Positions 35,310-45,383 of a stretch of DNA of 64,000 bases are shown here, in pieces. Within the stretch, counting starts at the first letter, position 1. Every line of letters begins with the position of its first letter. Source of the stretch: Triticum aestivum (Eukaryota > Streptophyta > Magnoliopsida > Poales > Poaceae). The notes beneath the pieces are model-generated. The model searched no databases. It was not told the DNA's origin and saw only the letters and a list, made by a program, of their open reading frames with translations. The stretch is from assembly GCF_018294505.1 (NCBI RefSeq), contig NC_057807.1, positions 135,004,747 to 135,068,746 of the forward strand, given 5' to 3'. Both the position numbers and the translations under genes were made by a program.

Positions 35310-35356
35310 TTAGTGCTTTCATTGAGAGTTCCTCTGTGCCGTCGCCATCAGGAAGG

Positions 35357-36379
35357 ATGCCCCGTCCCGTCTTTAAAGACGGCACTATTGGTAAAGGAGC
35401 TTTGGCTATCGGCCAAACTCTCTGGATAGGCGGCTTCCTTATGACCGCCTGTTCGGCCACCGCGCCGACGATGACTTCTCAGGTCATCGAAAGCGATCTT
35501 CACGTTAACTCGGAACTCGCCGAGCAGTTAGATTCGATGGAGCTCTCTTCCTTAAACGAGCTCTTGGATCGCATCGCCGCCCTGGGAGTCGCTACAGACT
35601 ACGATCAGATTGGGCCTAAACCCGATCTGAGAGAGATTAACTCTCCCCAGGTTACCCACCACGTTGCTGTGGTAGAGGAACAATGCGGCGACCCTTCTTC
35701 TATCTTAAGGACTAGCTATGTCCGGATTCCAGATCCCTCCATGCCGGATTCCCGCGGAGGGGAGGATGTCACTCAAGCCCTGAACCTAAAGTCAGGCAGC
35801 GGGCTAGATTCATTGGACAACATCCAAGAACCCAAGCTTCCAAGTTCGGAAACTTCTTGGCCCCTGAGTTTTAGATTGGACGGGGTTCCGAATTTAATTC
35901 CACCCGCCCACCCAAACACAAGCGATCTATCCCAAATTCGGCAAGAGCCAGCAGAAACAGTACACCATTACTGGGCCAGATTCCTCCTGGTCATAAACAG
36001 GATAAAGGATTGCCGTGAGGAGGACGCAATTTCATTCTTCTGCAATAATTGCACGGACAAGGGAATCCTCAATGTCGTAAGTCGTCGTGAAATTACACGC
36101 TTCGCTGACTTGGCGTCCATAGTACGAAAGTACTGTGCGATGGAAAGCGCCTGGAAAACCGAAATCAATTTTTGGGACAATCCGGCCCTGAATACAACCC
36201 CAGTCCGAAATAAAAGGGTGCATCATCGCCAGGCACCTGGGTAAAATACCAAAAAGCAAAAGCCCTGTATAGGGCATGGAACCGTACTGGAGGGATGGCT
36301 CAATGGACCCTGCAAAATTCATAGTACAGAGGGCGCCACTCCAACTCATAGCCTTAGAGCATGTTGGATACTACGGCAG
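35357..36379 (+). pseudogene. T1 Gag, one nonsense codon
   Basis: The chosen start is ATG 35357, 47 bases after the LTR, in frame with pol. The N-terminus (MPRPVFKDG...GQTLWIGGFLM) parallels T2 Gag. The core motif HHYWARFLLVINRIKDC matches T2 (FWTRFLTEKNQIVDC), but the preceding 'RHWLNSLP' capsid portion is missing, so Gag appears internally shortened. A TAA at 36242-36244 interrupts it; the same frame then stays open through CKIH...CWILRQVAKS, homologous to the T2 zinc-finger-like region. The frame continues directly into protease. Gag would form the particle that packages RNA; this copy could not without readthrough. Confidence 0.68.
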
Positions 36380-36781
36380 GTGGCCAAAAGTTGCGAAGAG
36401 CTTCTAACTCCAGAGCACCAGCCCAAGGATACCAGTACGGTATTAACAGTCTTCGAGACTTTTGCATCAAATAATATGCGGAAACGAACACTCCGCAGCC
36501 TTGCCGAAGTCTACCAAGTAGCAACAATAAACCCATGGAGTGACACGGCTATTACCTTTAATGCTAGTGACGAACCTAAATTCCAAACAGCCCGAGCACC
36601 AGCCGCATTGGTCCTCAGTCCAATAGTGGACGACTTTCGCCTCAGCAAGGTACTCATGGACGGTGGCAGCGGATTGAACCTCATTTATGAGGAAACCCTC
36701 AGAAAAATGGAAATAGACTGGAGCCGCATTGAGCGAAGCAGCACAACCTTTAGAGGAATAATCCCCAGTCGGAAAGCATGA
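36380..36781 (+). CDS. pro: T1 aspartic protease region
   Basis: This is open in the same frame as Gag upstream and pol downstream. The catalytic region reads LMDGGSGLNLIYEETLRKM, where T2 has LMDSGSSLNLL. The D-S/T-G triad of retropepsins is therefore D-G-G here, which would be expected to reduce or abolish activity. The frame closes with a TGA at 36779-36781; coding homology with T2 (CTGKITLDVVFG) continues beyond it, so the TGA is a nonsense mutation rather than a natural end. Confidence 0.7.
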   Translation: MAKSCEELLTPEHQPKDTSTVLTVFETFASNNMRKRTLRSLAEVYQVATINPWSDTAITFNASDEPKFQTARAPAALVLSPIVDDFRLSKVLMDGGSGLNLIYEETLRKMEIDWSRIERSSTTFRGIIPSRKA

Positions 36782-36805
36782 TGTACAGGAAAAATCACAC
36801 TGGAT

Positions 36806-39800
36806 GTGGTGTTCGGCATGCCGGATAATTACAGGTCCGAGGAAGTCACGTTCCAAGTGGCCCCACTCAGCAGCGGATATCACGCTCTATTAGGACGAGA
36901 GGCATTCACAATTTTTCAAGCTATACCCCATTACGGCTACATGAAGCTCAAAATTCCCGGGCCCAACGGAATCATCACTCTTGTTAGTGACCCGGACATA
37001 GCACTGCGGGCCGAAAATAAGACAGCTGCACTGGCCCTGGAGGCACTATCCGAAGCCCTAGCGGCCGAGGAACTCACTACGCTGCGCTCCATAGTGAATA
37101 GGGACGATGTGATACTCGATAAGAGATCCAAGTCCACCTCCTTTAAACCAGCGGACGAAATAGTCAAATTCCAAGTCCATCCAACGGACCCTACAAAAAC
37201 GGCCTCCATCGGGGCACAATTGAACCCTGATGTAGACGCCGCACTACGAGAATTCCTACGCGAAAATTGGGACATTTTTGCCTGGCACCCTTCAAACATG
37301 CCAGGAATCCCACGAGGGCTAGCCGAGCACAGCCTAAACATCCTAAAAGGATTCAAGCCAGTCAAACAGGCTCTTCGGCGTTTCTCCGAACCCAAGAGAC
37401 AGGCCATGGGAGAGGAGCTAGCCAAATTATTGGAGGCCGGATTCATCAGAGATATAAAACATCCGGACTGGCTAGCAAACCTGGTGATGGTACCAAAGAA
37501 GGACAAATCCTGGCGCCTATGCGTCGATTTTAAGGACCTCAACAAGGCTTGCCCAAAGGATCCCTTCCCCCTCCCCCGCATCGATCAAATTATCGACGCT
37601 ACCGCAGGACACGATTCATTGTGTTTCCTCGACGCATACTCCGGCTACCACCAAATTAAGATGGCAGAGCCCGACCAGGCCGCAACGGCATTCATCACCC
37701 CATACGGCCCATTCTGCTTCAACACAATGCCCTTTGGGCTCAAAAACGCCGGCGCAACATATCAGCGCATGATTCAGACATGTCTGGCAAACCAGATCGG
37801 CAAAACAGTGGAGGCATACGTAGACGATGTGGTCGTCAAAACCAAGCACGTCGAAACTCTAGTAGACGATTTGAGGCTCACGTTCGATAATCTCCGAACA
37901 TATGACATTAAGCTTAACCCGGAAAAATGTGTTTTCGGCGTACCAGCCGGAAAGCTCTTGGGCTTCATTGTATCCGGTAGAGGAATTGAAGCAAACCCAG
38001 CCAAGATCCGAGCTCTGTCACAATTGGATATCCCAAAGGACCTCAAACAAATACAAAAATTGACGGGATGCGTGGCGGCTTTAAGCCACTTTATCTCCCG
38101 TTTAGGAGAAAAGGCATTACCCCTTTATCGCCTCCTCCGACGCACCGAACACTTCGAGTGGACGGATGCCGCCACGGCCGGACTCGAAGAAATAAAAGCC
38201 ATATTGGCAACAAACCCGGTCCTGGCCGCGCCCAACATGGGCGAACCAATGCTATTATATATCGCGACAACTCATCAAGTTGTGAGCGCGGTGCTCGTTG
38301 TCGAACGAGAAACAGACAGACACAAGTTCCCCCTTCAAAAACCAGTTTACTACGTGCCCACTGTCCTAACTCCATGCAAGTCATGGTACCCGCATTATCA
38401 AAAGATAGCGTACACGGTGTTCATGGCATCCCGGAAGCTGCGACACTACTTTCAAGAGTGTTCGATAATAGTAGCCTCCGAAGTACCTCTTAATGACATT
38501 ATAAACAACCGCGACGCGACGGGCCGGATTGCCAAATGGGCCATTGAGCTCCTCCCGTTCGACATAACCTATAAGCCACGGCGAGCTATTAAGTCGCAAG
38601 TTTTGGCCGACTTCGTCGCCGAATGGACTGAAGCCGAACTCCCTAAAGAGTACGGCGCATATTCCAACTGGATCATGCACTTCGACAGCTCCAAAATGTT
38701 GGCTGGTCTGGGGGCTGGCGTCGTTCTGGCGTTCCCAACCGGAGATACGGTTCAATACGTACTCCAGATAATGTATACGGACTCCAACAACGCAGCCGAA
38801 TACGAGGCCCTTCTACATGGCCTCCGGATGGCAGTCTCCATGGGCATTCAACGCCTAGAGGTGCGCGGGGATTCGAACCTCGCGATATCCCAAATAAATG
38901 GAGACTTCGATGCCAAGGATCCGAAAATGGCAGCTTATCGCAACGCCGTCCTAAAAATGTCAGCTCGGTTTGAGGGGCTCGAATTTCACCATATAGCCCG
39001 GGATAACAACCAGGCAGCAGACGTATTGGCACGCATTGGCGCAAAGCGCGATGCCGTCCCTCCCAACATCTTCCTAGAGAGGCTGTTCAAGCCATCCGTA
39101 CTATGGAAGGGAGAATCCGGAAATAACAACCCGGACCCAACCGCACTAACCGACACCGAACATTCTAACACAATTGGTGGTTCTGCCAACGAAGTAACAT
39201 CCTCAGCCCACGCAATAATGGCAGTCATTGCCCCGTGGACGGAACCATCCCTAGCCTACCTAACCAGGCAGGAACTTCCCGAGGACCAAAACGAGGCCCG
39301 CTGCATAGTGCGGCGATCTAAAGCCTATAAGGTCCATGAGGGAGAGCTTTACAAGAAAAGCACAACCGGAGTCCTTCAAAGGTGTATCTCCGAAGAGGAA
39401 GGGCGGAACCTTGTGGCTGAAATTCATGCCGGACTCGGCGGGCACCACGCCGCAGCCCGGGCCCTTGTAGGCAAGGCCTTCCGTACAGGATTTTATTGGC
39501 CGACGGCCCAGGCAGATGCTCAGGACTTAGTCCAACGATGCGTCGGTTGCCAGCTCTTTGCTAATCAAAGCCACATGCCACCCACCGCCCTCAAAACTAT
39601 ACCCATAACCTGGCCCTTCGCGGTCTGGGGGCTTGACATGGTTGGACCCCTTAAAGGAGGAACCCACAAGCAAAAATACCTACTGGTCATGGTGGATAAA
39701 TTCACCAAATGGATAGAGGCCAAACCTGTTAAGACGGCCGAATCCGGACCGGTGATAGACTTCATATCAGGGGTCGTACACCATTACGGCGTCCCCTGTA

Positions 39801-40294
39801 GCATCATCACTGATAACGGCATGAACTTTACGGCCGACGAGGTTAAACTCTGGTGCAAAAACATGGGCATCAAGCTCGACTATGCTTCAGTCTATCACCC
39901 TCAAACTAACGGTCAAGTCGAGCGACCAAATGGTCTAATCATGAGCGGCATGAAACCCAGATTAGTGCGGTCCCTCAAGGAATCTAACACGCAGTGGGTA
40001 GTGGAGCTCGACTCTGTACTCTGGGGGCTGCGGACCACTCCGAATCGCAGCACCGGATTTACACCATTCTTTATGGTATACGGCGCAGAGGCAGTTCTGC
40101 CCTGTGACATAATTCATGACTCACCTCGCGTGCGCATGTACGAAGATAGAGAAGCCAAGCTCATTGGCAGGACAGTTTGGACGCATTGGAGGAGCGTGAC
40201 GTGGCAAAAGCCCGTTCCGCATTCTATCAACAGGAAGCTCGAAGATATCAAAGCAGAGAAGTACGGGCCAAAACTTACAACGTTGGCAAGTTAG
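36806..40294 (+). CDS. pol: T1 Pol: reverse transcriptase, RNase H, second RNase H, integrase
   Basis: This open frame has 1162 codons. Residues 1-60 complete the protease region (GYHALLGREAF). Reverse transcriptase spans about 170-420, with VPKKDKSWRLCVDFKDLNKA and the catalytic YVDD at 338-341. A standard gypsy RNase H-like region follows (about 450-610). A second RNase H of archaeal type covers 620-750 with the acidic set D627, E665, D689 and D739. Integrase has an HHCC finger (H874, H880, C912, C915) and a DD35E core (D944, D1003, E1039). The last about 40 residues leave homology because of a frameshift near 40170; the true C-terminus is in the frame at 40177-40464. Pol copies element RNA to DNA and inserts it. 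This is the most complete Pol in the window. Confidence 0.92.
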   Translation: MVFGMPDNYRSEEVTFQVAPLSSGYHALLGREAFTIFQAIPHYGYMKLKIPGPNGIITLVSDPDIALRAENKTAALALEALSEALAAEELTTLRSIVNRDDVILDKRSKSTSFKPADEIVKFQVHPTDPTKTASIGAQLNPDVDAALREFLRENWDIFAWHPSNMPGIPRGLAEHSLNILKGFKPVKQALRRFSEPKRQAMGEELAKLLEAGFIRDIKHPDWLANLVMVPKKDKSWRLCVDFKDLNKACPKDPFPLPRIDQIIDATAGHDSLCFLDAYSGYHQIKMAEPDQAATAFITPYGPFCFNTMPFGLKNAGATYQRMIQTCLANQIGKTVEAYVDDVVVKTKHVETLVDDLRLTFDNLRTYDIKLNPEKCVFGVPAGKLLGFIVSGRGIEANPAKIRALSQLDIPKDLKQIQKLTGCVAALSHFISRLGEKALPLYRLLRRTEHFEWTDAATAGLEEIKAILATNPVLAAPNMGEPMLLYIATTHQVVSAVLVVERETDRHKFPLQKPVYYVPTVLTPCKSWYPHYQKIAYTVFMASRKLRHYFQECSIIVASEVPLNDIINNRDATGRIAKWAIELLPFDITYKPRRAIKSQVLADFVAEWTEAELPKEYGAYSNWIMHFDSSKMLAGLGAGVVLAFPTGDTVQYVLQIMYTDSNNAAEYEALLHGLRMAVSMGIQRLEVRGDSNLAISQINGDFDAKDPKMAAYRNAVLKMSARFEGLEFHHIARDNNQAADVLARIGAKRDAVPPNIFLERLFKPSVLWKGESGNNNPDPTALTDTEHSNTIGGSANEVTSSAHAIMAVIAPWTEPSLAYLTRQELPEDQNEARCIVRRSKAYKVHEGELYKKSTTGVLQRCISEEEGRNLVAEIHAGLGGHHAAARALVGKAFRTGFYWPTAQADAQDLVQRCVGCQLFANQSHMPPTALKTIPITWPFAVWGLDMVGPLKGGTHKQKYLLVMVDKFTKWIEAKPVKTAESGPVIDFISGVVHHYGVPCSIITDNGMNFTADEVKLWCKNMGIKLDYASVYHPQTNGQVERPNGLIMSGMKPRLVRSLKESNTQWVVELDSVLWGLRTTPNRSTGFTPFFMVYGAEAVLPCDIIHDSPRVRMYEDREAKLIGRTVWTHWRSVTWQKPVPHSINRKLEDIKAEKYGPKLTTLAS

Positions 40295-40464
40295 TTCTAC
40301 GCCTGCCGGACAAGAAAAAAGACAGACTCAAGCCCAAATGGGAAGGTCCCCTTATCATCGACCAAGTCCCGACTGGTGGAGCGTACCGTTTGCGCGATGC
40401 ATCGGATAACCGACTCGAGCCGAACCCATGGAACGCAGCCCGTCTCAGAAGATTATACGCCTAG
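40177..40464 (+). pseudogene. T1 integrase C-terminus in shifted frame
   Basis: The frame contains DALEERDVAKARSAFYQQEA, KPKWEGPLIID, GGAYRLRD and EPNPWNAARLRRLYA. It is the expected end of Tat integrase, also seen in T3 at 59866-60141 (minus). It is separated from the main frame by a single-base-scale shift near 40170. It has no start codon of its own that would make sense biologically. Confidence 0.75.
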
Positions 40465-41269
40465 CACCGGATTCTGAGTTTGTCTCCTTCCTCCGTCTAT
40501 ATTTTTACATATTAGCTGTCTTCTATTTCTCTCCTTCTCCCTCCTTTCCTATTACAACCTTTGAAAGCTTGTTTGCGCATTGTTCGCACACACTTGACGC
40601 GCTATCCGCGCTCATTATACCTGGGGGCTTCTTTAACAGAAGCTTATTTATACGGGCTTCATGCCCAACACATGTGTCACACTTCCGCATGTACCTTTTA
40701 TTCACCATTATATGCATCGATATGACTTAAGTTTTGGCCAAGCTGGGTTGCCTGGCTCCTGTGCTTACCCCTACGTTCCCGATTGTTCGGCTAGGCGGTA
40801 AAGGGAGCACCTCTACGATTGTTACTGTCGGGTCAGCCGGATGTGTACCTCAGACTAGGTGAAGCCGAAAGCTAGCGTTCTTAAGGGAATATTCGGTCGG
40901 TGAACTAAAAGACGATTTCTTATCTATTTATTTATCTGCCCCCAGATGTTTTTCTGCTTTTTTCGCAGTCCGGACATGCACTTTAGGGCATGCCTCCCAG
41001 GGAAAGGAACCCCTAACGGAACTATTCTCCCTGGAAGATGTTTCTTACTAACCATGTAATATAACATAACTAGTTGGGCACTTGTCTGATAAAGCACTAA
41101 TGACCCCTACGCCTGGTCTCCACGCATGCCCCGGTTCTTATATAACCGCGAGGGTATTCGGACACACTCCGGACTATTGGGTCCCGAGGTTGAAGCGAAA
41201 AGGTCCGCTATGACAAACGATCTACAATCCGGCTAGAAGGCATTTTACATGTCATCTTAAATTACATAG
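40465..41269. other. T1 spacer between pol and antisense gene
   Basis: No supported gene is present. It is homologous, inverted, to 59226-59865 of T3 (for example a shared 'AAGAAACATCTTCCAGGGAG' word in opposite orientation). The two convergent transcripts would end here. Confidence 0.55.
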
Positions 41270-44034
41270 TCAACTTGACTGGGCATATTCCTCTTCAATG
41301 CCATCCAGCAGGCTGTCTAGTTTACAGTCCTGTTGGGAATACTTTGCGGCCAATTCTACTTGGCCGTACACTAAGCTCACAGGGATCTCCTTCCCATCGG
41401 GCCCCGCAGGTCCGACCTCGGCCATGTGGTTTGGGTCAGCCTTCGTGTACCGCGTCTTCACCATGGCCCAGGCCTCCCTGGCGCCTTGACGGCAGGCCGA
41501 TATCTTCCATAAGCGGAAGCGCTGCCGCGCTCCCTGAAGCCTCTCTGCAAGCTCTCCAAGGCCTTCGGGCAGGGAGACAGATGGCCACAAGGCCTGGGCG
41601 ACGCCTTTCATCACCTGCCGAACTCGTTCGTGCAGTTGCAAGAGCTCGGGAAGAAGGTCACCCGTAGAACCGGGCATTTCCTCTGGAGGACGGCCAGTGA
41701 GCATACCTACAGACATAACTCTGTTAGTCGACTTCCTCGCCGAACTCTTTTTCAAAGTTCGTTCAAGCACTTACTAAAAATGCTGCATCGAAGCCGCCGA
41801 TTCTCCTTAACGGAGTCAGACAGCTAGGCACGAACATCCTTTAGTTCCTCACCCAGCTGGGTGTTGGCATATTGGAGATTATTTTTCTCCTGCCTCACCC
41901 TTGTAAGCACATTCTCGCCGGCCTTTAACCGGCGCATGAGATGTTTCTTGTCCGGATCTATCCCGGCGCCATCTGCAATATTATTGTCAGACTTATACAC
42001 ACGCCGCACTTCACAAATTACTTATTTTTTGAAGCATATATTACCAGGGGGTCTCTTTGGCTTCCCTCGCTGCGGCTAGTGCAGCCTCAAGTTGGGCTTT
42101 GCACTCCTCCAGCTCCTGGGACAGTTGGGTATTCTTTTCTGTAAGATCCTGCACAATAAATGATCCTTAAATCAGTTATTATAACTATTTCAAGTCTCGG
42201 GGGCTACTGGCGTATATAACTGTCAAATTTTCTCACCCGTATGTCTTTTACATACTGCTCCGTGGCTCTGGCTAGACCATTTTGAGCGGCACGGAGGTGC
42301 GTATCTCCCAAATTGAAGGCATCCAATGCCTCTGGGGAGAAACAAGCGTCACGAAGAACTGTCCGGCGACGCCTGTGATTCATGGCACTCTCCACCTCAG
42401 AATTAGTGGCAGATAACCTGTTGGCATCCTCTATCGGAGGAGCATCCGACGCACGCCTCGTGTTCGCCTCCGCTTCTGGACCTGGCTTTGGAGCCTGGCG
42501 AGTGGAGGATTGATTGGCAACCTCTCCGGATATAGTCCGGCGAGCGCTCTTCTTCCTGAAAAAGCACGAGCGTTAGTATGCCCCCCGAAATAAAACCTGG
42601 GAGCAAGATGACACGCCATACCGTTGTGTCGGCGTTTCAATCTGGACTGCACTTCTTTTCGGCCTGTTGGGCCTCGCTGTCCCTTGTTGACTGGCCGTCG
42701 CAGGCTCGGCCTTCCGCCTCAAGGACTTCCCCTGCGAAACACCATTGGTATACGGTGATCAAAAACACACACAGATTGGTCATTTTCAAAGTATTGGGAC
42801 TTCGGTCTCAGTTACCTGCGAGGCGGGAAGTATTTCAGGGTAATTGGCTGTAATGGCGACCAAGGCATTATCGATGCTCAGTTGGTGAAATACCCCGTCG
42901 ATCAGCTCCACCTATATGTCCAAATCCTCTTGGGAGGTCGGATCGAGGAACCGTTCCGGATCCTCGGGTTGTGGAGGCGGGTTGTTTATATCCTTTACGG
43001 CCCGGCGCAGTTCCTGCGCCGAAATCACAAAATGAGATACTCGATTGTGGGAGTATGGATCGGATAGGGAAAAATAAATGTCCGTTTACCAAGCTTGGAG
43101 GATTGTTCATAGAAAATCCGCCCTGCAGATTGACGCGGAGAAATTCCTCCTCTTCTCCCTTGTACAATGCAGACAAGATCTTCATCGGATCGGCGACCGA
43201 TCCCGGCCCTTTACGGCCGTAGCGGGTGGCATCATCCTCCCCGTTGAAGTCCCACATGGGGTGGCCTCTATACTGGAGCGGCTGCACCCCCCGCATAATG
43301 CATGTGGCCATGACCCCGATCATGGTCAGTCCGAAATGAGCAAACAACCTTATTCGGCTCATTAGGTAAAGGACGTCCCTGTCATTTTCCTTCTGAGGGC
43401 TCCGTGGACGCCAGCTTAAGCGTTTCTTCAAAGGAGCGTTATTGAACTCAGGGAGGCCGATTCAAACAGGGTCCGGCAGGGGGACATCTTCTATATAAAA
43501 CCATTCTGAAGGCCAGTCTTCGGATGCCTTCTTCAGGGTTCCGGATAGATATCCGGTCCCGGCGATGCGCCATAGTTCGGCTCCGCCCACTTGATATATT
43601 GACCCCTCTTGAGAACGGGGCACAAGGCAGAACAGCTTCTTCCACAGCGCAAAATGAGCCTCGATGCCCAAAAACAGCTTGCAAAGGGCCACGAAGCCCG
43701 CGATATGCAAAATGGAGGCAGGCGTAAGGTTGTGCAACTGGAGGCCATAGAACTCCAGGAGCCCCCGGAGAAACGGATGAATTGGAAATCCGAGCCCTCT
43801 TATCAAATAAGAGACAAGGCATACCCGCTCTCCTTTGGAGGGGCTGGGGACGCTCTCCGCTTGCTTTCCGCCCTTATAGGTGGCGAGTCCGGCTCGAACC
43901 GGAACCATGAAGGCTGGGGGAAGAAATCCCTTTGTTTGGAGCGTCACTAACTCGTTGTGTGGGACAGAGCATCTCTCCCAATCTCCAGGCCGAGGGCTGG
44001 GAGGGCGAGAGGAGGAGCCGCATCGACTGTCCAT
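41270..44034 (-). pseudogene. Antisense Tat gene (clade b) of T1
   Basis: It starts with ATG at 44034 (MDSRCGSSSR). Exon 1 runs to about 43090 and ends at a GT-AAAC donor; it carries a TGA at 43462-43464, after which homology continues (FNNAPLKKR, MSRIRLFAHFGLT, FNGEDDATRYGRKGP). Exon 2 (about 43020-42815) carries another nonsense codon before VELIDG. Later coding pieces include MNHRRRRTVLRDA (near 42380), a coiled coil (LKAGENVLTRVRQEKNNLQ, about 41990-41830) and the C-terminal domain (41770-41270, LWPSVSLPEGLGEL, KISACRQGAREAW, DSLLDGIEEEY). Short GT...AG introns lie between, but I have not fixed every junction. It runs opposite to pol and is separated from it by an 800-bp spacer. Function is unknown. 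Confidence 0.7.
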
Positions 44035-44358
44035 GATGGAATGGATTTCTGTCAGATGCACTCTGATGAATGCTCGCGAAGGGGGAATGGTGTGATTCGG
44101 ATCTAGATCCTCGTCTCTTTTATAGGCAGCTCATTTGCGCAGCTAGGGGGGTAAAAGTAAAAATACCCTGGCTTTTCGCATTTGTTCAACACATGGAAGA
44201 TGGCCATTATTGGGCGTGGAAGCCGAGGAGCGCAATATTTATAAGCAGCCGAACGCTATTCAACAGGTACACAGGATTTGGAGAAGAACCCGCCTTGCAA
44301 TGTCGAAGACAATCTACGCGCCGGACTCATCGCCATTGAAGCCTGGTTCGGGGGCTAC

Positions 44359-44830
44359 TGAGGGAGTCCCGGATTAGGGGGTGTCCGGATAGCCGAACTA
44401 TCACCTTTGGCCGGACTCCTGGACTATGAAGATACAAGATTGAAGACTTCGTCCCGTGTCCGGATGGGACTTTCCTATGCGTGGAAGGCAAGCTTGGCGA
44501 TACGGATATGTAGATCTCCTACCATTGTAACCGACTCTGTGTAACCCTAACCCTCTTTGGTGCCTATATAAACTGGAGGGTTTTAGTCCATAGGACGAAC
44601 AACAATCATACCATAGGCTAGCTTCTAGGGTTTAGCCTCTCTGATCTTGTGGTAGATCTACTCTTGTACTACCCATATCATCAATATTAATCAAGCAGGA
44701 GTAGGGTTTTACCTCCATCGAGAGGGCCCGAACCTAGGTAAAAACATCTTGTCCCTTGTCTCCTTTTACCATCCGCCTAGACGCACAGTTCGGGACCCCC
44801 TACCCGAGATCCACCGGTTTGACACCGACA
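44359..44830 (+). repeat. 3' LTR of T1 (472 bp)
   Basis: It begins TGAGGGAGTCCCGG right after the polypurine tract GGTTCGGGGGCTAC (44345-44358), ends TTTGACACCGACA, and is followed by the duplication CGTTC. Confidence 0.93.
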
Positions 44831-44835
44831 CGTTC

Positions 44836-45383
44836 CCTTTCCGGATCCAATCCGGACGGGCCTCCCTGAGTTCAATAACGCTCCGCCGAAGACACGCCGA
44901 AGTTGGCGCCCTCGGGGCCCCCAAGAGGAAGATGCCAGAGAAGTCCACTTCCTGATGAGCAGGATAAAGACACTGGCCAAATCAGGGCTGACAACAGTCG
45001 AGGTTATACCAATATGCATAATGCGGAGGGTGCGGCCACTTGAATATCGGGGGATGCCCATGTGGCATTTCAACGGGGAAGATGATGCCACCCGTTGTGG
45101 TCGTAAAGGTCCGGACTCTGCCACTGCTCTGGCAAGAATACTGTTCGATTTTTATAAAGGGGAAAAAGAAGAATTCCTTCGTATTAAACTGCGGGATGGA
45201 TTTTCCATGTACAACGCCCCAAGCTGGGTAAGTCGTCACTCTTTCCCCCACTCTATTCATTCTGGCGCCCTTCATCACAATCATTTACCTTGATATTTCT
45301 GAGCAGGAACCGAGGAGGGCCGTGGAAGGATTCAACAGCCCCTCCCCGCAGCTAGAGGATCCCGGAAGGGCCTTTGATCCAGG
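44836..45383 (+). pseudogene. Antisense Tat gene (clade b) of T3, exon 1 end and exon 2 start
   Basis: It resumes 34836 after removal of T1. Exon 1 continues with EFNNAPPKTRR-like sequence, MSRIKTLAKSGLTTVEVIPI and FNGEDDATRCGRKGPDS, and ends at 45227 before a GTAAGT donor. A CAG acceptor at 45304-45306 opens exon 2 (EPRRAVEGFNSPSPQLEDPG), which is cut at 45383 by the Maximus-like element. The exon boundary is at the same place as in T1 (donor at 43089). A single-copy CCAGG (45379-45383) is the left half of the Maximus target duplication. Confidence 0.68.

Larger units (their letters stand above)
34837..44830 (+). mobile_element. Tat-lineage Ty3/gypsy element T1, nearly complete
   Basis: This 9994-bp element has LTRs 34837-35309 (473 bp) and 44359-44830 (472 bp), flanked by CGTTC at 34832-34836 and 44831-44835. 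Order: 5' LTR, primer site, Gag, protease, reverse transcriptase, RNase H, second RNase H, integrase, spacer, antisense gene, polypurine tract (44345-44358), 3' LTR. The extra RNase H between the first RNase H and integrase is the defining Tat-lineage trait. LTRs differ at about 16 positions plus one indel, by eye. It is inserted into exon 1 of the T3 antisense gene, so it has nested into a member of its own subfamily in opposite orientation. Confidence 0.92.
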
